This document shows positions 1 to 5,415 of a stretch of DNA of 6,370 nt, in pieces. The notes below the pieces were generated by a model that saw only the letters and a program-made list of their open reading frames with translations, ran no database searches and was not told the DNA's origin. The translations under genes and the position numbers were made by a program. The stretch comes from Clostridia bacterium (GTDB taxonomy: Bacteria > Bacillota_A > Clostridia > Oscillospirales > CAG-272): the NCBI GenBank assembly GCA_017547395.1, contig JAFYPS010000028.1:1-6370 (forward strand), in the 5' to 3' direction. How positions within the stretch are numbered: position 1 is the stretch's first letter; each line of letters begins with the position of its first letter.

Positions 1-154
1 AAACGCGGGACTGAATGTTGCGATTGAAGGTGCGCAGAACTATGAAAAGGGAAGCGGCGCAATCGTCACTTCGCAGTCTTCTGCGGCGGGAAGCGAAGTT
101 CCGTACGGAACTGTTGTTTCGATAGAAGTAATTCATATGGACGGTACAGATTAA
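1..154 (+). CDS. Penicillin-binding protein C-terminus with PASTA domain (5' truncated; SpoVD/PBP2B-like)
   Basis: Only the last 50 codons are present; reading starts at base 2 and ends at TAA 152-154. The residues form the end of a PASTA domain: a GLNV strand-like start, then GSGAIVTSQSSAAGSEVPYG, matching the PASTA pattern of V-x-x-Q-(S/P)-x-x-G-x-x-V-x-x-G, followed by a beta strand VVSIEVIH and a short tail. In Bacillota the gene just upstream of murE usually encodes a class B (monofunctional transpeptidase) PBP such as SpoVD or PBP2B, which crosslinks septal or spore-cortex peptidoglycan outside the membrane and carries one or two C-terminal PASTA domains. That identity is inferred from context, since the transpeptidase domain lies outside the window. 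Whether the protein serves vegetative division or sporulation cannot be told. It ends 49 nt before murE and probably shares its transcript. Confidence 0.85.
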   Translation, partial: NAGLNVAIEGAQNYEKGSGAIVTSQSSAAGSEVPYGTVVSIEVIHMDGTD

Positions 155-170
155 AGAAAACTATGCAAAC

Positions 171-193
171 GGAAGTTTAAACAAAAAACTTTC
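171..193 (+). other. Weak inverted repeat abutting the murE ribosome binding site
   Basis: GGAAGTTT (171-178) can pair with AAACTTTC (186-193) across a 7-nt A-rich loop: eight pairs, one of them G-U. The right arm ends one base before the GGAGG at 194-198. It is AT-rich and not followed by a T-run, so it is not a standard terminator. A role in murE translation or as an mRNA processing site is possible but speculative, and chance is a real alternative in A/T-rich spacer DNA. Confidence 0.25.
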
Positions 194-198
194 GGAGG
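194..198 (+). promoter_or_regulatory. Ribosome binding site of murE
   Basis: GGAGG lies 5 nt before the ATG at 204. It supports this start for murE; the N-terminal protein sequence from here also fits the family. Confidence 0.8.
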
Positions 199-203
199 CA
201 TAT

Positions 204-1697
204 ATGAATCTTGCAGACGTACTTTGCGGTACTGATATATCGGTGCCGATGGAGATTTCTTCACTGAATATAAGCGGGGTTTCTTCAGATAGCAGAAGGA
301 TTGTGCCGGGCGAAATATTTGTTGCTATCGACGGGTGTCACACAAGTGGGACAAAGTATGCGATTGAAGCGGAGGATAAAGGCGCAGCGCTTTATATAGG
401 CGAAAAATATGCCGATTCTCTTCATATACCTCAGCTTATTACCCGTAACGTCAGGCGAACACTGGCATATGCTTGCGCAAATCTTTGCGGAAATCCTCAG
501 CGCCGAATGAAAATCATAGGTGTAACAGGGACAAACGGAAAGACTTCTACCGCATATATGCTTCGCACGGTGTTAGCACATGCAGGATATAAAACAGCAC
601 TTATCGGTACGCTTAAAAGTATGCTTTTTGAAGAAGAGTATCGCCCGCAAACCGATAAACAGTCTCTTGAAAATTTTGTTACAATGACAACGCCTGATCC
701 CGAGCTGCTGTATCCTTCCATGAAGGAAATGGCAGATAACGGGGCGGAGGTTCTTATAATGGAAACTTCGTCACATGCGTTGGCTCTTGAAAAGCTTGCT
801 CCTATTGAGTTTGAGATAGGTATATTCACAAATATTTCAAGTGAGCATCTCGATTTTCACAAAAATGAAGAAAATTATCTGGCGGCAAAGGCAAAGCTGT
901 TTTTAAGCTGCAAAAAGGGGCTTGTTAATGCGGATGATCTTCGCGCCGCTGACATAATCAGCAAAGCAAAATGCAAGGTGCTTACGTATGCAATCAGAAA
1001 AAAAGCCGACTACCACGCTCTGCAGATACGTTCAAACGGAGTTTTTGGGAGCGAATATGTAATACACTCGCGTAATGCCCGATTTAAGATAAAAACACGC
1101 ATTCCGGGTGACTTTACGCTTTATAATACGCTTGCAGCAGCAGCCGCAGCACGTGAGATAGGCGTTGACCTTATGCAGATACAAAACGCATTGTACACGC
1201 TTGACGGAATATGCGGGAGGCTTGAAAGGGTCAATCTTGGATTCTGCGACAATATTTTTTCTGTTTTTATTGATTATGCACATACACCGTACGCACTTGA
1301 AAACCTGCTTCAAAGTGTCCAGAGTTTTCGTAGCGCAGGTCAGCGGATAGTGACTCTTTTCGGTTGCGGCGGAGATCGCGATAAAGAGAAACGCTCCAAA
1401 ATGGGAGCAATTGCCGTAGAAATGAGCGATTACGTCATAATAACGAGCGACAATTCCAGAACCGAAGATCCCGGTAGTATAATTAGCGACATTTTATCAG
1501 GTGTTGGCGATGCAAAAAATTATATAGTAATAGAAAACAGGCGTGAAGCGATAAATTTCGCCATAGAAAGTGCGCTTGAAGGAGATATAATACTCCTTGT
1601 TGGCAAGGGACACGAGCAATACGAGATAGATAAAGACGGGGTACACCCGTTTTCAGAAAGAGAAATTGCCGTTTTGGCGGCATCGAAAAGAGAATGA
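204..1697 (+). CDS. murE: UDP-N-acetylmuramoyl-L-alanyl-D-glutamate ligase, MurE (probably meso-diaminopimelate-adding)
   Basis: Cytoplasmic ATP-dependent ligase that adds the third amino acid of the peptidoglycan stem peptide to UDP-MurNAc-L-Ala-D-Glu. The 497 residues match the usual MurE length (about 480-500) and all three domains are visible. The N-terminal UDP-binding domain has SSDSRRIVPGEIFVA (27-41). The central ATPase has P-loop GVTGTNGKTST (106-116), MTTPDPE (161-167), METSSHAL (186-193), FTNISSEHLDFH (208-219) and the carbamylated-lysine segment NYLAAKAKLF (224-233, lysine probably K229). The C-terminal domain has GRLERV (338-343), DYAHTP (357-362), FGCGGDRDKEKR (386-397), TSDNSRTEDP (414-423) and VGKGHEQYE (466-474). 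DNSR at 416-419 sits where meso-DAP enzymes have DNPR; the arginine that contacts the DAP carboxylate is kept, so DAP is the likelier substrate than L-lysine, but the proline is replaced. The ATG has a good GGAGG upstream. It is followed after 22 nt by the murF-like gene. Confidence 0.96.
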   Translation: MNLADVLCGTDISVPMEISSLNISGVSSDSRRIVPGEIFVAIDGCHTSGTKYAIEAEDKGAALYIGEKYADSLHIPQLITRNVRRTLAYACANLCGNPQRRMKIIGVTGTNGKTSTAYMLRTVLAHAGYKTALIGTLKSMLFEEEYRPQTDKQSLENFVTMTTPDPELLYPSMKEMADNGAEVLIMETSSHALALEKLAPIEFEIGIFTNISSEHLDFHKNEENYLAAKAKLFLSCKKGLVNADDLRAADIISKAKCKVLTYAIRKKADYHALQIRSNGVFGSEYVIHSRNARFKIKTRIPGDFTLYNTLAAAAAAREIGVDLMQIQNALYTLDGICGRLERVNLGFCDNIFSVFIDYAHTPYALENLLQSVQSFRSAGQRIVTLFGCGGDRDKEKRSKMGAIAVEMSDYVIITSDNSRTEDPGSIISDILSGVGDAKNYIVIENRREAINFAIESALEGDIILLVGKGHEQYEIDKDGVHPFSEREIAVLAASKRE

Positions 1698-1704
1698 TAT
1701 ATGG

Positions 1705-1711
1705 AAGGAGG
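1705..1711 (+). promoter_or_regulatory. Ribosome binding site setting the TTG start of the murF-like gene
   Basis: AAGGAGG, a near-perfect Shine-Dalgarno sequence, lies 8 nt before TTG 1720-1722 in the murF-like frame. It falls just after the murE stop (1697). The upstream in-frame TTG at 1666 is inside murE and has no comparable site. The ATG at 1701 is in another frame that closes after about 22 codons. This site therefore decides the start. Confidence 0.8.
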
Positions 1712-1719
1712 CGTGTTTT

Positions 1720-3123
1720 TTGATAATCGATTTAAAACTTGGCGGCATCAAGGTGAGAGAGATTGCTGAAATTATGCAAGCGGAACTTCTTACTCTGTCA
1801 GCAAACGCGCCGGAAATTGAGATAGAAAGAATTACGGGTAAAATGCCCGAAATTATTAAAAATACCCTTTATATTATTGACGATGATAATTCGCTTGCAG
1901 AGATGATGGCAGCGGCAAAGAACGGTGCATATGCTGTTCTTTGTACCAAGGCACCGGCTTCTCTTGAAAAGATTCCGGACAGTGCAGTGATTGTATGCGA
2001 TAATATTATGGATGCGCTTGAAAGACTTGCGAAACAGTATTCAAAGCGTCGGGAATATCGCACTGTAGCACTTACCGGACCAAAAGGAAAGACACGTACG
2101 GGCGAGTTCGTTTATTCCGTGCTTGAAGAAATGTACAAGGTACACAAGGCAACGGACAAGAAAACCAAAGACAAAAATGATGCCTTTACCTTGTTTGAAA
2201 TAACAAATCAGACCGACTTTTTACTTGTAGAACTGAAAATACACGATAAAAAGGACGTAAAGCGTCTTGCTAACGTTTTCGACTGTGACGTCGGTATTAT
2301 TACCGAGATGCAGAGCAAAATTGATGACAGTGCAAACATTGACGTTCTTGCCGGAATGAAGAACGGTGGCGAAATCGCTATTTCCGCAGAGGACAGCGGG
2401 CTTGAGCTTATTTGTCAGACAAATGCAAAAAGTACAACTGTTTCCGTAAAAGATGACGGGGCGGGACTTTACGCCGACAGGATACGTAAATACAAGGACA
2501 GAACTGTTTTTGATATTCGCGGCGAAGACGTTCTTATAGAGAATGTCGAGATTCACTTTGAGGGAATAGAAAACGTTTACAGCGCACTTTTTGCAGCGTT
2601 TGTAGGCTTGAAATACGGTGTTCCCGCAGAAAATATCAAAACCGGACTTAAAAATTATCACTCCTCCGAGCTTGGCGTTGAAATATATACGGTGGGCGGC
2701 ATAACGTTTATAACCGATTCGTCGTCGATGTATATTGAAAGTGTTTACAGTGCTATTGATACGCTTTGCGATATAGCAAAGCTTCATAAGCAATCAAGAA
2801 AAATCGCGCTTATTGGGGACATCAGAGACTTCGGTCAGGAAACCCGAATTCTGCACGAGAAAATGGGAGAGTATATCTATAGTAAGAAGATAGATAAGCT
2901 CTTTACCTTCGGTGTAGCCGCAGAACAGATAGGCGTCGGAGCGCGCCGTGCGGGAATGAAAGATTCGGACGTTTCGGGTAACTTTGAACTCTTCTCACCT
3001 GAAAAAAGTGCCGAGGCGGTGGCAAGCGTGCTTCGTGAGGGAGACGTTCTGCTTGTGCGTATGGGAAGGCAGAATGCAATGGCAGAGATACTGAAGATTC
3101 TGCGCGAAAGATTTGAAAAATAG
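1720..3123 (+). CDS. Divergent MurF-like Mur ligase family protein, probable loss of key catalytic residues
   Basis: A 467-residue protein (TTG start chosen by the AAGGAGG; GTG 1753 is a weaker alternative), close to MurF length (about 450-460). In the murF position after murE it would be expected to add D-Ala-D-Ala to UDP-MurNAc-tripeptide. The fold is recognisable. VREIAEIMQAELL (12-24) resembles the MurF N-terminus. The P-loop is TGPKGKT (119-125). A Walker-B-like strand LLVELKIH (168-175) keeps the glutamate (E171). DVGIITEM (190-197), ENVYSALFAAFVGLKYGV (284-301), ITDSS (331-335) and KIALIGDIRDFG (361-372) follow MurF landmarks. By eye against known MurF motifs it lacks the N-N-x-x-G-x-P loop after the P-loop, the histidine of AHLE (here SKIDD, 199-203), the carbamylated lysine (AK becomes A-N206), the arginine of G-R-x-E (GVEIY, 319-323), the YNANP motif (SSSMYI, 334-339) and the C-terminal KGS (VRMGR, 446-450). 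The reading frame is intact at full length, so it is likely under selection rather than a decaying pseudogene. It may be a non-catalytic paralogue, or an enzyme with altered chemistry. Confidence 0.75.
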   Translation: MIIDLKLGGIKVREIAEIMQAELLTLSANAPEIEIERITGKMPEIIKNTLYIIDDDNSLAEMMAAAKNGAYAVLCTKAPASLEKIPDSAVIVCDNIMDALERLAKQYSKRREYRTVALTGPKGKTRTGEFVYSVLEEMYKVHKATDKKTKDKNDAFTLFEITNQTDFLLVELKIHDKKDVKRLANVFDCDVGIITEMQSKIDDSANIDVLAGMKNGGEIAISAEDSGLELICQTNAKSTTVSVKDDGAGLYADRIRKYKDRTVFDIRGEDVLIENVEIHFEGIENVYSALFAAFVGLKYGVPAENIKTGLKNYHSSELGVEIYTVGGITFITDSSSMYIESVYSAIDTLCDIAKLHKQSRKIALIGDIRDFGQETRILHEKMGEYIYSKKIDKLFTFGVAAEQIGVGARRAGMKDSDVSGNFELFSPEKSAEAVASVLREGDVLLVRMGRQNAMAEILKILRERFEK

Positions 3124-3127
3124 GCTG

Positions 3128-3135
3128 AAAGGCGG
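3128..3135 (+). promoter_or_regulatory. Non-consensus ribosome binding site of mraY
   Basis: AAAGGCGG replaces the expected AAAGGAGG, 8 nt before ATG 3144. The single A-to-C change should weaken pairing with 16S rRNA compared with the sites of murE, the murF-like gene and ftsW. The start itself is supported by the MraY N-terminus and by the 20-nt spacer after the previous stop. Confidence 0.6.
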
Positions 3136-3143
3136 AAATTAAT

Positions 3144-4121
3144 ATGGCATTTACTTATGCAGCGGTAGCCGTAGCGGTCTTTCTTTTGACTGTTATTTCG
3201 CTTCGTTTTCTTATACCCAAGCTTCGCAGTATGAAGATGGGGCAGAAGATACTTGATATCGGACCCCGTTGGCATAAATCAAAAGAGGGAACTCCCACAA
3301 TGGGCGGAATTTCATTTGTGGCGGCAACAACCGTGGTGCTCGCCGTAACACTTGCTTTGCTTCACTTTGTTGGAGAAAGCATTAACGCGCTTCCGCTTGT
3401 TCTCACACTTCTGCTTGCGCTCGGCAACGGAATAATCGGCGTGGTTGATGACCTTACTAAGTTTAAAAAGCAGCAGAACGAGGGGCTTACTGCACCTCAG
3501 AAATTTGCTTTACAGCTTGCGATGGCGGGTGCTTTTATAGCATTAATGCAGCTTTACGGAAAGCTTGATACGTCGCTTGAAATACCTTTTGCGGGCATTT
3601 CTCTTGAACTCGGTTGGTTCTACTATATCTTTGCCCTTATATTTATTACGGGAATTATAAACAGTGTTAATCTGACTGACGGTATAGACGGACTTGCTTC
3701 GTCGGTAACTGCTGTAGTGGCGGTTTTTCTTTCGGCAATTGCCTTTGTTTCGTATGGACTTGAGCTTGCGCTTCTCGGTGCCGCAATGCTCGGTGCGACT
3801 CTTGGCTTCCTTGTTTATAATTTCTATCCCGCGAGAGTGTTTATGGGAGACACCGGTTCATTGTTCCTCGGTGGACTTGTAGCGGGTGCGGCATTTATGA
3901 TAGACAGCCCGCTTGTTGTTGCGATGGTTGGTATTATCTACATATGCGAGGCGCTTTCTGATATAATTCAGGTTGGTGTATATAAGCTTACTCACAAGCG
4001 CGTATTTAAAATGGCACCAATACATCACCATTTTGAAAAGTGTGGATGGAGTGAGATCAAGATAGTTTTGATATTTTCACTCGTTACCTTGATTTTCTCG
4101 GTAATAGCATTTTTTGCATAA
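3144..4121 (+). CDS. mraY: Phospho-N-acetylmuramoyl-pentapeptide transferase, MraY
   Basis: Integral membrane enzyme that moves phospho-MurNAc-pentapeptide from UDP to undecaprenyl phosphate, giving lipid I on the cytoplasmic face. The 325 residues match the Gram-positive MraY length (about 320). About ten hydrophobic segments are visible, e.g. roughly 5-25, 52-73, 83-101, 119-137, 157-175, 185-203, 205-225, 237-254, 257-279 and 305-324. Family motifs are complete: GTPTMGG (49-55), VVDD with the Mg-binding aspartate pair (D102-D103), NLTDGIDGL (176-184), NFYPARVFMGDTGSL (226-240, catalytic-site D236) and the MraY-specific triple histidine in MAPIHHHFE (290-298), which separates it from WecA/TagO relatives. 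It lies 20 nt after the murF-like gene and 21 nt before ftsW. Unlike the Bacillus order, no murD follows. Nothing in the protein looks abnormal. Confidence 0.97.
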   Translation: MAFTYAAVAVAVFLLTVISLRFLIPKLRSMKMGQKILDIGPRWHKSKEGTPTMGGISFVAATTVVLAVTLALLHFVGESINALPLVLTLLLALGNGIIGVVDDLTKFKKQQNEGLTAPQKFALQLAMAGAFIALMQLYGKLDTSLEIPFAGISLELGWFYYIFALIFITGIINSVNLTDGIDGLASSVTAVVAVFLSAIAFVSYGLELALLGAAMLGATLGFLVYNFYPARVFMGDTGSLFLGGLVAGAAFMIDSPLVVAMVGIIYICEALSDIIQVGVYKLTHKRVFKMAPIHHHFEKCGWSEIKIVLIFSLVTLIFSVIAFFA

Positions 4122-4142
4122 AAAATTCGGAGGTGCGGCAAA

Positions 4143-5348
4143 ATGAAAGAAGATAACAGAATAGTAAATGCCGCACAACCCGGTGCGGTGGAACTGAAAA
4201 AAGAAAGAACGTATGAAAATGACAAGTATCGTGTGGTACGTGGGGGAGTAGACAGTTTTCTGCTGTTTACAATACTCATTCTGCTTGCATACGGTCTTAT
4301 AATGGTTTTCAGCGCGAGTTATGCAGATGCCGAAACGCGTTACGGCGACAGTTATTATTTTATAAAGCGCCAAAGCGTTATGGTAATAATCGGACTGATA
4401 TTTATGGTTATTGCGGCGAGGTTCCCGCTTCGTATCTATAAAAGTCTCTCGGTTCTTGCATATGCGGTTTCATGCGTTCTGCTTGTAGCAGTATTGGTTA
4501 TAGGTTCTGTAGGCGGCGGAGCACAGCGATGGATAGAAATAGGTCCCTTGCGCTTTCAGCCTTCGGAAATAGCGAAATATTCGCTGATTCTTATGCTTGC
4601 GTGGTATTATTCGAAGTATCATGACAAAGCATTTGATTTGAAGAGCGCCAAAAATTCTAACGTTTACGGAACGATCATACCGCTATGTCTCATTGGTGGA
4701 ATATGTGTGCTTGTTCTTTTGGAAAAACATTTGTCAGGCATTATCATTATCGGATGCATAGGGCTTATGATAATGTTTGCTTCAGGAATAAGATTAAAGC
4801 TGCTTGGTCTTATGGGCGGTGCGGCGGGAGCGTTTGTAGTGGCGTTTGCATTTCTTACAGACTACACAAAGCGCCGCATAGACATTTGGCTTAACCCTGA
4901 ACTTTATCCTCAGGACGGTGGTTGGCAGACGTTGCAGGGAATGAGAGCAATAGGTTCAGGCGGATTTTTCGGTCTTGGACTTGGAAACAGCCGCCAAAAG
5001 TTCAGTTACGTTTCACAGCCTCAAAACGACTTTATTTACACGATAATCTGTGAGGAACTCGGTTTTATCGGAGCGATTTCCGTAATTGTTCTTTTTGGAG
5101 TTCTTGTCTGGCGCGGATACGTTATTGCTATGCGCTCTCCCGACAGATTTGCGCAGCTTGTGGCAATAGGTATAAGCAGCAAAGTGGCGCTTCAGGTGCT
5201 GCTTAATATTGCGGTTGTGACAAATTCTATACCCAATACAGGTATTTCTCTCCCGTTCTTTAGCTATGGAGGTACCGCAATGGTGGTGCAGCTTGTAGAG
5301 ATGGGAACGCTGCTTGCGATATCGCGATATACGTTAGAAAAGAAATAG
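4143..5348 (+). CDS. ftsW: SEDS-family peptidoglycan glycosyltransferase FtsW / SpoVE
   Basis: Polytopic membrane protein that polymerises lipid II into glycan strands together with a class B PBP at the division septum, or in spore cortex synthesis if it acts as SpoVE. It has 401 residues, about ten membrane segments and a charged cytosolic N-terminus of about 35 residues. SEDS signatures: GAQRWIEIGPLRFQPSE (126-142), LLEKHLSG (192-199, in place of the common LLQPDxG), GSGGFFGLGLGNSRQKFSYV (271-290), QPQNDFIYTIICEELGFIG (292-310) and NTGISLPFFSYGGTAM (365-380). D296 in NDFIY corresponds to the aspartate essential for SEDS polymerase activity (established for RodA/FtsW; aligned here by eye). 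The ATG has GGAGG at 4129-4133, 9 nt upstream. Position between mraY and murG favours FtsW/SpoVE over RodA; the two former names cannot be separated from sequence alone. Confidence 0.94.
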   Translation: MKEDNRIVNAAQPGAVELKKERTYENDKYRVVRGGVDSFLLFTILILLAYGLIMVFSASYADAETRYGDSYYFIKRQSVMVIIGLIFMVIAARFPLRIYKSLSVLAYAVSCVLLVAVLVIGSVGGGAQRWIEIGPLRFQPSEIAKYSLILMLAWYYSKYHDKAFDLKSAKNSNVYGTIIPLCLIGGICVLVLLEKHLSGIIIIGCIGLMIMFASGIRLKLLGLMGGAAGAFVVAFAFLTDYTKRRIDIWLNPELYPQDGGWQTLQGMRAIGSGGFFGLGLGNSRQKFSYVSQPQNDFIYTIICEELGFIGAISVIVLFGVLVWRGYVIAMRSPDRFAQLVAIGISSKVALQVLLNIAVVTNSIPNTGISLPFFSYGGTAMVVQLVEMGTLLAISRYTLEKK

Positions 5349-5370
5349 TTTTCTTCCTTTATATTATATA

Positions 5371-5387
5371 TGTCCCGTTATGGGGCA
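5371..5387 (+). other. Small inverted repeat in the ftsW-murG spacer
   Basis: TGTCCC (5371-5376) can pair with GGGGCA (5382-5387) around the loop GTTAT: six pairs with one G-U. No T-run follows, so it does not look like an intrinsic terminator. It sits in the longest spacer of the window (67 nt, 5349-5415), preceded by the AT-rich run ATATTATATA (5361-5370). I found no matching -35 box that would make this a convincing promoter. It could be an mRNA stability or processing element, or chance. Confidence 0.25.
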
Positions 5388-5415
5388 CAACAGAAAGTCA
5401 AGAAAGGTCAAAAAT

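Noticed and set aside
1666..1719. Upstream TTG start for the murF-like gene, overlapping the end of murE
   Set aside because: It has no Shine-Dalgarno sequence, whereas TTG 1720 has AAGGAGG at ideal spacing. The extra 18 residues do not resemble a MurF N-terminus.
2221..2793. A 190-codon open frame on the minus strand inside the murF-like gene
   Set aside because: It lies wholly antisense to a gene with recognisable Mur-ligase motifs, has no clear ribosome binding site that I could find, and its translation (cysteine-, tyrosine- and asparagine-rich) resembles no domain I know. It is a shadow frame.
1720..3123. Reading the murF-like gene as a decayed pseudogene
   Set aside because: The frame is open over a full MurF length with a strong ribosome binding site, and motif order is kept. 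Loss is of specific residues, not by stops or frameshifts.
4685..4894. A 69-codon plus-strand open frame inside ftsW
   Set aside because: It is out of frame within the clearly coding ftsW, with no ribosome binding site and no recognisable domain.
5319..5330. Perfect 12-bp palindrome ATATCGCGATAT near the end of ftsW
   Set aside because: It is inside the coding sequence for A-I-S-R-Y, is short, occurs once as far as I can see, and has no T-run after it. Chance from codon choice is the simplest explanation.
5362..5367. TATTAT as a -10 promoter box upstream of murG
   Set aside because: The bases 17 upstream (AAAGAA region) do not resemble TTGACA, and AT-rich matches of this kind are common in such a spacer.
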